NCBI RefSeq assembly: GCF_049568105.1
Contig: NZ_CP145335.1
Location: 1,054,001 to 1,118,000 of the forward strand
Reading direction: 5' to 3'
DNA length: 64,000 nt
From: Salinisphaera sp049568105
GTDB taxonomy: Bacteria; Pseudomonadota; Gammaproteobacteria; Nevskiales; Salinisphaeraceae
Below are positions 26,964-36,351 of the stretch, piece after piece. How positions within the stretch are numbered: position 1 is the first letter of the stretch; each line of letters begins with the position of its first letter. The translations under genes and the position numbers were made by a program. The notes below the pieces were generated by a model. It was not told the DNA's origin and ran no database searches. It was given only the letters and a program-made list of their open reading frames with translations.

Positions 26964-27362
26964 GATAATCTCCCTTTTTGAAGCAGACGCGTTTACGGAT
27001 TTTCGACATGCCGTATTTTTAGAATCGCGCCTGGTTGAGCGTAGCGAACCGTACGAGAATGCGCTACAGCCGCAATTGAGATCTTGCAAAGGCGCGCGGC
27101 TATGGCGGCAATTCGTGGGCTGCTTAGAGTCTAAATAGCTTGTGATACGGGCTTTGCGATACGAAAGCCCGAGCTAGACCGCCCTTCGATAGTCCCCCTA
27201 GATGATGGTTTATACCTTGGTATGAGACCTTATTTTAGACCGATAGAACAGCCTAAATGCGCAACATGGCTGGGTTTGGGTAATTTATGTTTCCTGGTCG
27301 GGCATGTCGCTTCGGCCCGGGTGGCCGGTCAGAATGGCCACCGGGGCCAACACAGGACAGTC
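26964..27362. other. Intergenic region upstream of the Ig-like lipoprotein gene
   Basis: Around 400 bases between the start of the Ig-like lipoprotein gene and the end of fadE, both on the minus strand. No gene is supported. Bases 27120-27290 are noticeably richer in A and T than the surroundings and probably hold the lipoprotein promoter. A small stem gggcttt/aaagccc occurs near 27150, and a CCCGGTGGCC/GGCCACC stem near 27318-27345 lies just past the fadE stop and might serve as its terminator, though no T-run follows. Confidence 0.35.
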
Positions 27363-29837
27363 TCAGGCGGCATCAGCCTGAGGGCCGTTTTTTTTCTTGG
27401 TTCGCGAGCGCATTTCTTCGGGGTCGAAATCATCGACGCGAATCACGGCCATCTGGAGATCGAATGCCTGGCGCAGACGCTCGGCATCGTTGGCGCTGAG
27501 CAGTTGTCGCTGCTCGGCCTGGTCGATCTGTTCGCGTGGGTGATCGGCATCGAGATCGCCGGTCTTGCGGGCTTTGACCAGAGTCTTGTGCAGCTCGGCG
27601 GTATCCAGCGTGGCGGCCATGGCGCGTTCGAACAGCGCCGGCGCCGAGTCGGGACGAGCTTGGGAGATATAGCAGCGCGGTGTCAGCCGGTCGCGCACCG
27701 CCCCTGGCGTCTGGAGCAGCCGGGCGATGCGACGGCCGAGTCCGTCGCTTGGCAGGCGCGCGGTCCGGCCCAGCGGAAAGATCAGCAGACCGGCGACTAC
27801 GGCGGCGGGCCGGTTGGGCAGATGACGGAGCACGCCGGCCAGGGCCGATTCGATCTCGGCAAACGCGGTTTCGCAAACCCAGGCCACCAACGGCAGGTCC
27901 TCGGCGTGTTCGCCGTCCTCGATGAAACGCTTGAGCGTAGCGCTGGCGATATACAGATTCGACAACACGTCGCCGAGCCGTGCTGAGATCGATTCACGAA
28001 ACTTGAGGGTGCCGCCCAGCGTGGCCATCGCGATATCCGACAGCAGCGCCAGATTCGCCGAATAGCGGTTCATGGCCTGATAGTAGGGCGCGAGCTGGGT
28101 ATTGTGTCCGGCCGCCGAACCGAGGCCGCCGGTGAATCCCATTACTAGGGAACGCGCTGCAGCGCTCAGATCGTGGCCGATGTGCCGGTACAGCAGATCG
28201 TCGAAGACATCGAGCGCTTTGGTCTGGTCGCGGTTATTGGCGGCCTCGATTTCATCCAGTACATAAGGGTGACAGCGAATAGCGCCTTGCCCGTAGATCA
28301 TCATCGAACGGGTCAAGATGTTGGCGCCCTCAACGGTGATATTGACCGGCGCCGCCTGAAAACTGCGGGCGATTGGGTTGGACGGACCGAGCATGACCGC
28401 TTTGCCGGCGTGCACGTCCATTGCGTCCTTGGCCACGTCCTGAGCCAGGGTGGTCACGTGATACTTGGCGATCGCCGAAGCCACCGAGGGTTTCTCGCCG
28501 AGATCCACGGCGTTGGCCGTGAATCGACGCAATGATTCGCAGGCATAGGTCTTGCCGCCGATCCGGGCCAGGGCCTCGGCGACGCCTTCGAACTGGCCGA
28601 TCGAGATATCGAACTGGCGGCGCGTGACTGCATAGGCACCGGTGAGGCGGGCATTGGCGATGGCATCGCCGGTCGAGCCCGACGGCAGTGAGATCGAGCG
28701 GCCCACCGACAAACATTCCATGAGCATGCGCCAGCCCTGGCCGATCATCTCGCGTCCGCCGATGATGTAGTCCAGGGGCACGAACACCTCGGTGCCCCAG
28801 GTGGGCCCGTTCTGGAAGGGCGCGCTGGCCGGAAAGTGGCGGCGCCCGGTATGGCAGCCGGGCGTATCGGTCGGAATCAGGGCACAGGTCACACCGAGTT
28901 CGGCCTCACCGCCGAGCAGCCCGTCGGGGTCGTACATCTTGAAGGCTAGGCCCAGTACGGTCGCGATCGGAGCGAGCGTGATATAGCGCTTGTTCCAGGT
29001 CAGTTTCATGCCAAGGATCTGTTCGCCTTGCCACTCGCCGTGACAGACCACGCCGCGATCCGGAATCGCGCCGGCGTCGGAACCGGCGAACGGGCTGGTC
29101 AAGCCAAAGCAGGGGATTTCCGTGCCGACCGCCAGCCGCGGCAGATAATGATCGCGTTGGGGCTCGGTGCCATAGTGCATCAGCAATTCGGCCGGGCCGA
29201 GCGAATTGGGTACCGCCACGATCGGGCCGAGCGTGCCCCCAGCCGGGCCGGAGCCGACCTTGGCCAGCACGCAGGAATGGGCATAGGCCGAAAATTCCAG
29301 ACCGCCGTAGCGTTTGGGAATGATCATGGCCCAGAACTTGTGGTCCTTGATGTACTGCCATGCTTCGGCCGGCAGATCGGCTTCTTCGTGGGTGATCTGC
29401 CACTCGTCGCACATATCCAGCAGGGTTTGCACGGGGCCATCCAGAAACGCCTGCTCTTGCTCGGACAGCTCGGCCGGCGGCAGCTCCTCGAGCCGCCGCC
29501 AGTTCGGCAAGCCGGAAAACAGCTCGCCTTCCCACCATACGGTGCCGGCTTCCAAAGCGGTGCGTTCGGTCGCCGATAACGTGGGTAGGACCCGACGAAA
29601 CAATTCGAGGGCCGGCCGCGTGAGATAAGGCCGGCGAATCGCGTCGATATTGAGTGCGCCGAAAATCGCGGCATACGCCAGCCAAAGCAGCCCGCCGAGC
29701 AGCCAGCCGGTGCTGGTAACGGTGCATACGATCAGCAGAATACCGACTGCAGCGGTCGTGGTCTTGAGACTGGCACGGCGATACGCCAAGGCGATAAAGG
29801 AGGCCAGGAAAGCGACAATCCAGAGCAGTGCAATCAT
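27363..29837 (-). CDS. fadE: Long-chain acyl-CoA dehydrogenase, FadE type
   Basis: First enzyme of fatty-acid beta-oxidation: FAD-dependent oxidation of acyl-CoA to trans-2-enoyl-CoA. At 824 residues it matches the large FadE class (E. coli 814) rather than the usual 380-residue dehydrogenases. Two N-terminal membrane segments (residues 1-20 and 29-62) are present, as in FadE. Core motifs include IPKRYGGLEFSAYAHS, GLTSPFAGSDAGAIPD, WGTEVFVPLDYIIGG and GSTGDAIANARLTGAYAVTRRQF; the C-terminal DUF1974-type domain is also there. ATG 29837 has GAGAG upstream. It follows the alpha/beta hydrolase by 87 bases. With fadD at 40 kb it supports growth on fatty acids or alkanes. Confidence 0.95.
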   Translation of the reverse strand: MIALLWIVAFLASFIALAYRRASLKTTTAAVGILLIVCTVTSTGWLLGGLLWLAYAAIFGALNIDAIRRPYLTRPALELFRRVLPTLSATERTALEAGTVWWEGELFSGLPNWRRLEELPPAELSEQEQAFLDGPVQTLLDMCDEWQITHEEADLPAEAWQYIKDHKFWAMIIPKRYGGLEFSAYAHSCVLAKVGSGPAGGTLGPIVAVPNSLGPAELLMHYGTEPQRDHYLPRLAVGTEIPCFGLTSPFAGSDAGAIPDRGVVCHGEWQGEQILGMKLTWNKRYITLAPIATVLGLAFKMYDPDGLLGGEAELGVTCALIPTDTPGCHTGRRHFPASAPFQNGPTWGTEVFVPLDYIIGGREMIGQGWRMLMECLSVGRSISLPSGSTGDAIANARLTGAYAVTRRQFDISIGQFEGVAEALARIGGKTYACESLRRFTANAVDLGEKPSVASAIAKYHVTTLAQDVAKDAMDVHAGKAVMLGPSNPIARSFQAAPVNITVEGANILTRSMMIYGQGAIRCHPYVLDEIEAANNRDQTKALDVFDDLLYRHIGHDLSAAARSLVMGFTGGLGSAAGHNTQLAPYYQAMNRYSANLALLSDIAMATLGGTLKFRESISARLGDVLSNLYIASATLKRFIEDGEHAEDLPLVAWVCETAFAEIESALAGVLRHLPNRPAAVVAGLLIFPLGRTARLPSDGLGRRIARLLQTPGAVRDRLTPRCYISQARPDSAPALFERAMAATLDTAELHKTLVKARKTGDLDADHPREQIDQAEQRQLLSANDAERLRQAFDLQMAVIRVDDFDPEEMRSRTKKKNGPQADAA

Positions 29838-29924
29838 GTCCGGGCTCTCACGCCGGAATGAACGGCCGGCGATTGTGAAAAGTTGCGTTTTTTAGCATAG
29901 GCAGGCAAGCCCGACTAAGGCAAC

Positions 29925-30851
29925 TCAGCCGGGCGTTTCGATGCGCGCCAGAAAGTCGTTGATATGGGCCGCGACATCGCGTGGCGCCTGAATATGCAGC
30001 ATATGTCCACAGCCGGGCAGGCTGTGTTGGGTCATATCGGCAAAACAGGCGCGCCGCTCGGCCATTTCCTCGGCGCTGATCAGTCGGGCGACCGGCGAGC
30101 GGCCGCCGTCCAGGCAGAATACCGGACAAGCAACGTTCTGCCAGATTGCCTTGGCCTCGGCAGCGCGGAATCCGTAGGGCATGCGGCCCTGATGCGATGG
30201 GTCCACGTGCAAACGCCAACCTTCCGGGCCCGGAACCAGCCAGTGAGCAGCCAGCTCGCTGCGCTCGGATTGGTCGAGTTCCGGGTAACGCCGGGCCAGG
30301 CGGGCTATCAGTTGGTCGGGGTCGTTGTAGACGGTCGGCTGACGCGCGGTGCTGTGGTGCCGGGCATTCATCCAGCTGCGATAGCGTGTCGGCGCCTCGC
30401 CCGGATCGCTGTCGGGTATATTCAGGCTGTCGAGGGCAATCAACGCCGCGCTACGCTCCGGACGTACGCCGGCAAACAGACTGGCGATCTGGCCGCCCAT
30501 GCTGTGGCCGATGAGCACCGCCGGCCGCGCGATGTCCAGCGCATCGAGGAGGGCATCCAGGTCAGCCAAGTAGTTCGGGAACCAGTATTCGCCCGGCGTG
30601 GCCTGGCTCTGGCCGTGGCCGCGCCAATCGGGGGCGATCACGTCGAAACCGGGATCGCCGTCGACGGCCAGTGCATCGACTAGCCGGGCGAAGCTGGCAC
30701 TGGTATCCATCAAACCATGCAGCAGCAGCAGGGGCTGGCCGCCGGGTGAGCCGACGCGGCGATAAGCATAGTTCAGACCGCCGATATCGATCGTGCTCAG
30801 AGAGTCGAGGAAGCGTTGTCCGCCGGCGTTGAAAGAGCGCATTCGGCTCAT
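29925..30851 (-). CDS. Alpha/beta-hydrolase
   Basis: A 308-residue alpha/beta-hydrolase with Ser nucleophile in LIGHSMGGQIASL, oxyanion-hole LLLLHGLMDTSASFARL, DWRGHGQSQ, and a late His in PGCGHMLHIQAP. The substrate is unknown; similarity is to generic esterase/lipase-like hydrolases of proteobacteria. Its start overlaps the end of the zinc-peptidase gene by four bases (ATGA), so it is translationally coupled to the ATP-grasp/alpha-E/peptidase unit. No signal peptide. It could hydrolyse the amide or ester product of that unit, but this is only a context guess. Confidence 0.85.
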   Translation of the reverse strand: MSRMRSFNAGGQRFLDSLSTIDIGGLNYAYRRVGSPGGQPLLLLHGLMDTSASFARLVDALAVDGDPGFDVIAPDWRGHGQSQATPGEYWFPNYLADLDALLDALDIARPAVLIGHSMGGQIASLFAGVRPERSAALIALDSLNIPDSDPGEAPTRYRSWMNARHHSTARQPTVYNDPDQLIARLARRYPELDQSERSELAAHWLVPGPEGWRLHVDPSHQGRMPYGFRAAEAKAIWQNVACPVFCLDGGRSPVARLISAEEMAERRACFADMTQHSLPGCGHMLHIQAPRDVAAHINDFLARIETPG

Positions 30852-31921
30852 GTCGATATCGTTTTCGGCTCAGCGCCGATCAGGTCGTGAATGAAGGCCA
30901 GCTTGTCGCGCGCCGCGGTATTTAGAGCGAACGGATAAGCATCCGGCAGGCCCATGCTGCGGTTGACGGCGTTGACGGCGATTGTGAGCTGGGTCCACTG
31001 ATACATGAAGGCATCGAAATCGTTGTCGCTACGCTGCCAGGGATAGCGCACTACCAGATCGTGTTCGAGCGCGGTTTCCAGGGTATCGCGCATGTGCAGA
31101 TAGTGGGCCCAGGATTCGGCCCAATCTTCCCAGGGATGCGCTGAGGCATAGGGGGTGATGAAACGCGTGCTCCAGTCGCGTGGCACGCCCTGCTCGTAGT
31201 GGCGGGTCAGGGCTTGGCCGTAGTCGGCCCGTTCGTCGCCGAAGCGCCGCCGGAAGTCTGCTAGGGCGACAGGCTGTTCAGCGACCAGGCGCATCCAGTA
31301 ATAGTGGCCGATTTCATGGCGGAAATGGCCGAGCAGGGTACGGTAATGTTCGCCCATCTGTTCGCGCATCCGTGCCCGCGCGACATCGTCGGCTTCGGAA
31401 ATATTGAGCGTAATTAGCCCGTCGGCATGGCCGGTGGTGACCGGTTCCTGGCCGGCAAGCGGCTCGGTGAATTCGGTATCGGCATGGGCATCGGCCAAAA
31501 AATCGAAGGCCAGGCCCTGGCTCGGATCAGTATCGCGGCCGATGATCGCCAGATCGAGAACCTTGAGCGAATACAGCACATGCCGCTTGGCGGCCTCGAT
31601 TCGACGCCACAGCTCCAGATGCCGCTCGACGTTGAGATCGGGGATGGTGCGGGTCAGCCGACAGGAGGCACACAGCGGATTCGGATCTTCGACCGGCACC
31701 AGCCAGTTGCAGGCATCGTAGATTGCGGTGTTCTCGCACAGCCGGTATTCCCGGCCCGCGATTTGGCCGGCGGCCGGTACCTGCCAGCGACCGTGGCCGA
31801 TCGGCTCGATTGCGGTCATGGCCAGGGCCGAGGGCACGTAGCCAACGTTGCGGCTGCATTGAAGACAAAGATTATTCTGAAAATACAGAGTATTGCCGCA
31901 TTGGCAGGCAAAGTCGCGCAT
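30848..31921 (-). CDS. Putative zinc-binding metallopeptidase (DUF2248)
   Basis: A 357-residue protein of the zinc-binding metallopeptidase family. The N-terminus has a small zinc ribbon: Cys6, Cys8, Cys19 and Cys22 in FACQCGNTLYFQNNLCLQC. A second CxxC pair occurs at LCASC. The catalytic motif HEIGHYYW is at 202-209, a classic HExxH-like HEIGH, followed by ERADYGQAL and WEDWAESWAHYLHMRDTLE, where Glu/His residues complete the site. It starts 11 bases after the alpha-E gene. In many genomes the family travels with alpha-E and circularly permuted ATP-grasp proteins; its target is not known. Confidence 0.87.
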   Translation of the reverse strand: MRDFACQCGNTLYFQNNLCLQCSRNVGYVPSALAMTAIEPIGHGRWQVPAAGQIAGREYRLCENTAIYDACNWLVPVEDPNPLCASCRLTRTIPDLNVERHLELWRRIEAAKRHVLYSLKVLDLAIIGRDTDPSQGLAFDFLADAHADTEFTEPLAGQEPVTTGHADGLITLNISEADDVARARMREQMGEHYRTLLGHFRHEIGHYYWMRLVAEQPVALADFRRRFGDERADYGQALTRHYEQGVPRDWSTRFITPYASAHPWEDWAESWAHYLHMRDTLETALEHDLVVRYPWQRSDNDFDAFMYQWTQLTIAVNAVNRSMGLPDAYPFALNTAARDKLAFIHDLIGAEPKTIST

Positions 31922-31932
31922 GCAGGTCGGCC

Positions 31933-32865
31933 TCAGGCGTGGGCGCCGTCGAAATAACGCGCGGCGATCGCCTCGGTCAACGCGGCGATCTCGCTCTGGA
32001 TTCGGTCCAACAGATGTGTCAGTCGTTCGCCCGACAGGCGACTGGCATCGACGCCGTTGACCGTACGCTCGACCCGGGCGAGCTGGATCTTGGCCGGCCC
32101 CGGGCTGGGCAGCCGGGCCAGTTTGTCGCCGGCGCTTTTGAGACAGAACCAGGCCGAGCGTGGAAACGCTGGGTCGGTCAGCAGAAACGACACCACCGAT
32201 GGACCGGTCACACGGCTACGAACATGGCGCCGATACATCTGAAACGCCGACAGCGACTTGAGCACGCTGATCCACTGGGCGTTGCGATAGGGCGGTAGCG
32301 CCTCGGAGGTCTGTGGCAACAGATCGGCGGTTCGCACGTCGAGAACGCGCGTAGTCATGTCCGCGCGTTCGATGGCGATGCCCAAAGTCAGCATGTCGTA
32401 GGCGGCATCGCGGCTCATGCCAGCGTTAATATGGCCATCGGCGATGCGGGCCGAGCGAATGATGCGGTCCATGACCTGACTCCGTTGGACGCGGCGACGC
32501 ACATCGGCGGACTCGGCCATGAACAGATGCAAGGCATTGATTTCCTCCCACAGTTCGCGCGGCACGTGGTCGCGGGCACTGCGCAGGTTTTCGCGGGCCG
32601 CAATCAGCGAGGCCGCGATCGAGCCTGGATGGTCGCGATCCATGGCCAGGTAGTCCATGACCCGTGTTTCATCGGCTGCGTCGTAGCGGGCATCGAAACC
32701 GGCCTCTGCGCCCATGATCTCGATCAGCGTATGCCAGTGGAAGTCGCGCTCGTCGGGCAGATCGAGCAGCAGCAGACCGGTAGCGTTGATCAGGCGAGCG
32801 CTGGCTTCGGCACGCTCGATATAGCGGCCGGCCCAGAACAGATTGTCGGCGATACGGGACAACAT
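31933..32865 (-). CDS. Alpha-E domain protein (DUF403)
   Basis: A 310-residue, mostly helical protein of the alpha-E family. The conserved opening is MLSRIADNLFWAGRYIERAEASARLI, where the Glu-rich helix gives the family its name. Mid-protein features include IIRSARIADGHINAGMSRDAAYDMLTLGIAIERADMTTRVLDVR and YRRHVRSRVTGPSVVSFLLTDPAFPRS, also typical. No catalytic activity has been demonstrated for the family to my knowledge. Comparative work (Iyer and colleagues on ATP-grasp amidoligases) links it to the preceding ATP-grasp gene; here the two are separated by two bases, implying tight coupling. Confidence 0.92.
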   Translation of the reverse strand: MLSRIADNLFWAGRYIERAEASARLINATGLLLLDLPDERDFHWHTLIEIMGAEAGFDARYDAADETRVMDYLAMDRDHPGSIAASLIAARENLRSARDHVPRELWEEINALHLFMAESADVRRRVQRSQVMDRIIRSARIADGHINAGMSRDAAYDMLTLGIAIERADMTTRVLDVRTADLLPQTSEALPPYRNAQWISVLKSLSAFQMYRRHVRSRVTGPSVVSFLLTDPAFPRSAWFCLKSAGDKLARLPSPGPAKIQLARVERTVNGVDASRLSGERLTHLLDRIQSEIAALTEAIAARYFDGAHA

Positions 32866-32867
32866 GA

Positions 32868-34346
32868 TCAGACGCGCTCCTCGGCGGTGGTATGCGAATC
32901 GTCGATGATCCAGGTGTCCTTACTGCCGCCGCCCTGGGAGCTGTTGACCACCAGCGAGCCCTCGCGCAGAGCGACCCGGGTCAGTCCGCCGGTCGTCACA
33001 TAGGGCGGGTGATCGGGGCGTGACACGATAAACGGCCGCAGATCGACATGGCGCGGGGCTAAGCCTTCGTCGATCAACGTCGGCGCGGTCGATAACGCCA
33101 GGGTAGGCTGGGCGATATAGTTGCGCGGGTTGGCACGGATCAGCTCGGCAAAGTGTTCACGTTCGGCGTCGGTCGCTCGTGGACCGATCAACATGCCGTA
33201 GCCGCCGGATTCGTTGGCCGGTTTGACGACCAGTTCATCCAGATGGGCCAAGACGTACTCGCGTTCGGCTTCGATCATGCAGCGCCATGTCGGCACGTTG
33301 GCCAGTGTCGGCGCCTCACCGAGGTAGTAGCGGATGAACTCGGGCACGAAGGCATAGACCACCTTGTCGTCGGCGACCCCGGCACCGGGGGCGTTGGCCA
33401 GGGCGACATTGCCGGCTCGCCAGGCGCGCATCAGGCCCGGCGTGCCGAGCATTGAATCGGCACGAAAGACTTCCGGGTCGAGAAACAGATCGTCGACCCG
33501 GCGATAGATCACATCGACCCGCCGCAGGCCGTAAATGGTTCGGGTATAGACACAGTCGTCGTCGCCGACATACAGATCCGAGCCCTGAACCAGCTCGGCC
33601 CCCATCTGCCCGGCCAGCCAGACGTGCTCGAAAAAGGCGGAGTTGTAGATGCCCGGTGTCAGCAGGGCCACGTTCGGGGTGATATTCGGGCGCGGCGACA
33701 GGGCCGCCAGGGCATCCAGCAATTCCGAGGGATAGTCGTCGACCGGGCCGATCACATGGGCATCGAACAACTCTGGGAACACCCGCTTGGCCACCATCCG
33801 GTTCTCGACCATATAAGACACCCCGGAGGGCACCCGCAGGTTGTCTTCGAGGACGTAGAAATCGCCGTTGTGATCGCGCACCAGATCCGAGCCACAGATA
33901 TGGGCCCAGATATCGCCAGCTGGCCGCATGCCTACGCACTCCGGGCGGAAGTTGACCGACTGGTCGAGCACCTCGCGCGGGAACACCCCGTCGGCGATCA
34001 CCCGCTGCTCGCCGTAGATATCGGCAATGAAGGCGTTGAGGGCAGCCACGCGCTGCGCCAGACCGGCAGCCACTCGACGCCACTGGCTGGCCGGAATCAC
34101 CCGCGGGACGATATCGAACGGCCAGGCCCGGTCGATCATCCCGGCGTCGGAATAGACCGTAAAGGTGATCCCCATCGACTTGATATCCAGACCGGCTGCG
34201 GCACGTCGGGCCGTCAGCTCGTCGCGGTCGAGCGCGCCGATGCGCTCGGCGAGTTCGGCGACTGCGGCATGTGGGCGGCCGTCGCCTGCGATCATTTCAT
34301 CGAAGAAACCGGGGCTTTCGTAGCCCTGCCAAGCATCACCGGGCAT
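32868..34346 (-). CDS. Circularly permuted type 2 ATP-grasp protein
   Basis: A 492-residue protein (DUF404/DUF407) with a circularly permuted ATP-grasp fold. Recognisable stretches are MGITFTVYSD, DIVPRVIPASQWRRVAAGLAQRVAALNAFIADIYGEQRV, FRPECVGMRPAGDIWAHICGSDLVRDHNGDFYVLEDNLRVPSGVSYM and the ATP-binding KPANESGGYGMLIGP, ending in the SSQGGGSKDTW glycine loop. The family is predicted to make peptide or amide bonds with ATP. First gene of a minus-strand unit, ATP-grasp, alpha-E, zinc peptidase and hydrolase, with spacings of 2, 11 and minus 4 bases. The intergenic DNA towards minC (118 bases) should hold its promoter. Confidence 0.93.
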   Translation of the reverse strand: MPGDAWQGYESPGFFDEMIAGDGRPHAAVAELAERIGALDRDELTARRAAAGLDIKSMGITFTVYSDAGMIDRAWPFDIVPRVIPASQWRRVAAGLAQRVAALNAFIADIYGEQRVIADGVFPREVLDQSVNFRPECVGMRPAGDIWAHICGSDLVRDHNGDFYVLEDNLRVPSGVSYMVENRMVAKRVFPELFDAHVIGPVDDYPSELLDALAALSPRPNITPNVALLTPGIYNSAFFEHVWLAGQMGAELVQGSDLYVGDDDCVYTRTIYGLRRVDVIYRRVDDLFLDPEVFRADSMLGTPGLMRAWRAGNVALANAPGAGVADDKVVYAFVPEFIRYYLGEAPTLANVPTWRCMIEAEREYVLAHLDELVVKPANESGGYGMLIGPRATDAEREHFAELIRANPRNYIAQPTLALSTAPTLIDEGLAPRHVDLRPFIVSRPDHPPYVTTGGLTRVALREGSLVVNSSQGGGSKDTWIIDDSHTTAEERV

Positions 34347-34464
34347 GGTCAGTCGTCGAGTGGTCGAAACGAAGTCTTATCTATACTCGATCGCGCCGTA
34401 AAATGCAGGATGTCGCGCTCGATCAGCATGCTAGACTCGCGGCTTTAGCGAATACGACTCGGGC

Positions 34465-35214
34465 ATGGCGCAAACCAACAGCTCCGCGGAATCCGGTGTG
34501 ATCTTCAAGGGGCGGATGATGACGTTGACCGTCATCGAAATCCGCGAAACCGATAGCGAGGCGATCGCCACTCAGGTCAACGAACAGATAGCGCGTGCGC
34601 CGGGGTTTTTCACTCGCCTACCGGTATTGCTGTCGCTGCCTGACACGCTGCCCGATCTGGGCCGGGTGGTCGAAATTTTGCACGAGGCCGAGCTGGTAGT
34701 GGTCGGCGTGCTGGATGCCTCGAGCGCCGTGGCCGAGGCCGCCCGCGCGGCCGGTCTGGGCGTGATCGAATCGCCGGGCAAGCGCGCCGGCGCGGCGGAC
34801 GCTGGCCAGGAACGGCCGAAGCAGGCAAAAAAATCGTCCAGCGACCAGCCCGCCGCCACCCCCGAACCAGAGGCGCCGGGCCGAACGCCGACCCGCTTGG
34901 TCACCAAGCCGGTCCGCTCCGGCCAGCAGATCTATGCTCGGGGCGGGGATCTGGTGATCGCGACCTCGGTCTCCGAAGGCGCAGAAGTATTGGCCGACGG
35001 GCATATCCATGTCTACGGCGCGCTGCGCGGCCGGGCCCTGGCGGGCGCTTCGGGCGATGCCGAAGCCCGGATCTACTGCAAGCGCTTCGAACCCGATCTG
35101 GTTGCGATCGCCGGCTGTTATAAAGTCGCCGATGCCATGGACGAGGGGGTGCGTTCCAAGCCGGTCCAGGTCCGGCTGGAACATGACAATTTGCTGATCG
35201 AACTGCAGGAGTAA
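34465..35214 (+). CDS. minC: Septum site-determining protein MinC
   Basis: Inhibitor of FtsZ polymerisation at the cell poles, 249 residues. The N-terminal MinC_N domain (about 1-105) interacts with FtsZ. A Lys/Ala/Pro-rich linker (about 110-145) precedes the C-terminal right-handed beta-helix, with VRSGQQIYARGGDLVIATSVSEGAEVLADGHIHVYGALRGRALAGASGDAEARIYCKRFEPDLVAIAGCYK. This part dimerises and binds MinD. ATG 34465 is used; no strong ribosome-binding site precedes it. MinD starts three bases after the stop, so minCDE is one operon in the usual order. Confidence 0.97.
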   Translation: MAQTNSSAESGVIFKGRMMTLTVIEIRETDSEAIATQVNEQIARAPGFFTRLPVLLSLPDTLPDLGRVVEILHEAELVVVGVLDASSAVAEAARAAGLGVIESPGKRAGAADAGQERPKQAKKSSSDQPAATPEPEAPGRTPTRLVTKPVRSGQQIYARGGDLVIATSVSEGAEVLADGHIHVYGALRGRALAGASGDAEARIYCKRFEPDLVAIAGCYKVADAMDEGVRSKPVQVRLEHDNLLIELQE

Positions 35215-35217
35215 TCA

Positions 35218-36024
35218 GTGTCCAAGATTATCGTAGTCACGTCGGGCAAGGGCGGGGTCGGCAAGACCACGACCTCGGCGTCGTTCGCCGCCGGCCTTGC
35301 CATGCGCGGGCACAAGACGGTCGTGGTCGACTTCGACGTCGGCCTGCGCAATCTGGATCTCATCATGGGATGCGAGCGCCGCGTGGTGTTCGACTTCGTC
35401 AACGTCATTACCGGCGAAGCCAACCTCAAGCAGGCGCTGATTCGCGATAAGCGTATCGACAACCTGTATATCCTCGCCGCCTCCCAGACCCGCGACAAGG
35501 ATGCGCTGACCGAAGAAGGCGTCGAGCGGACCCTCGATAAGCTGTCCGAAGAGTTCGACTACATCGTCTGCGATTCGCCGGCCGGTATCGAAAAAGGCGC
35601 GCTGATGGCGATGTATTTCGCCGACGAGGCGCTGGTGGTGACCAATCCGGAAGTCTCCTCGGTGCGCGATTCCGACCGGGTGCTGGGCATGCTATCGTCC
35701 AAGACCAAGCGCGCCCAGGAAGGCGCGGATCCGGTCAAGGAGCATCTGGTGGTCACCCGTTATGCGCCGAGCCGGGTCGGCAAGGGCGAAATGCTTTCGC
35801 TCGAAGATATCAGCGATATTCTGGCGATCCCGCTGCTTGGCGTGGTGCCAGAATCGGAAACCGTGCTCAACGCCTCTAACTCTGGTATGCCAGTAGTGCT
35901 CGAGAACAACGCCGACGCCGGCGGTGCCTACTTCGACATGGTGGCCCGCTTTCTGGGCGAAAACCGGCCGATGCGTTTTATCGAAGCCAAGAAGAGTTTC
36001 CTTGACCGACTGATGGGGAGATAA
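35218..36024 (+). CDS. minD: Septum site-determining ATPase MinD
   Basis: ParA/MinD-type ATPase that recruits MinC to the membrane and oscillates under MinE control, 268 residues. The deviant Walker A SGKGGVGKTT is at residues 9-18, with switch I and II segments VVDFDVGLRNLDLIMG and YIVCDSPAGIEKGA. The C-terminus FIEAKKSFLDRLMGR forms the amphipathic membrane-targeting helix. The start is GTG 35218 with CAGGAG six bases upstream. All landmark residues are intact, so this is a functional member. Confidence 0.98.
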   Translation: MSKIIVVTSGKGGVGKTTTSASFAAGLAMRGHKTVVVDFDVGLRNLDLIMGCERRVVFDFVNVITGEANLKQALIRDKRIDNLYILAASQTRDKDALTEEGVERTLDKLSEEFDYIVCDSPAGIEKGALMAMYFADEALVVTNPEVSSVRDSDRVLGMLSSKTKRAQEGADPVKEHLVVTRYAPSRVGKGEMLSLEDISDILAIPLLGVVPESETVLNASNSGMPVVLENNADAGGAYFDMVARFLGENRPMRFIEAKKSFLDRLMGR

Positions 36025-36027
36025 ACC

Positions 36028-36291
36028 ATGGGTTGGCTAGACGTTTTTCGTTCTTCCGAGAAGAAGGGGTCGGCCAAGATGGCCAAGGAGCGGTTGCAGG
36101 TGGTGGTCGCCCATCGCCGGACCGGACAGGGCGATCAGCCGGCCTACTTCCCGCAACTTCAGCAGGATCTGCTCCAGGTACTGCGCAAGTATGTCGAGGT
36201 TGGTGACGACGCCGTCCAGATGGAGATCGAGCGCGAGGGCGATCTCGAAGTGCTCGAGCTCAATATCACGCTGCCCGAATCGCGCCACTAG
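36028..36291 (+). CDS. minE: Cell division topological specificity factor MinE
   Basis: Stimulates MinD ATPase and restricts MinCD to the poles, 87 residues (E. coli 88). The N-terminal MGWLDVFRS membrane-contact segment and KMAKERLQVVVAHRR anti-MinCD helix are present, followed by the dimerisation domain YFPQLQQDLLQVLRKYVEV and EREGDLEVLELNITLPE. The start follows GGGGAG and lies three bases after minD. No terminator hairpin with a T-run is visible before the next gene at 36352. Confidence 0.98.
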   Translation: MGWLDVFRSSEKKGSAKMAKERLQVVVAHRRTGQGDQPAYFPQLQQDLLQVLRKYVEVGDDAVQMEIEREGDLEVLELNITLPESRH

Positions 36292-36351
36292 GAGCGATGC
36301 GTATAACAGGCGATAGGCTTTTGTAATAAATGCGCTGCGCAGGAGCTGCCC

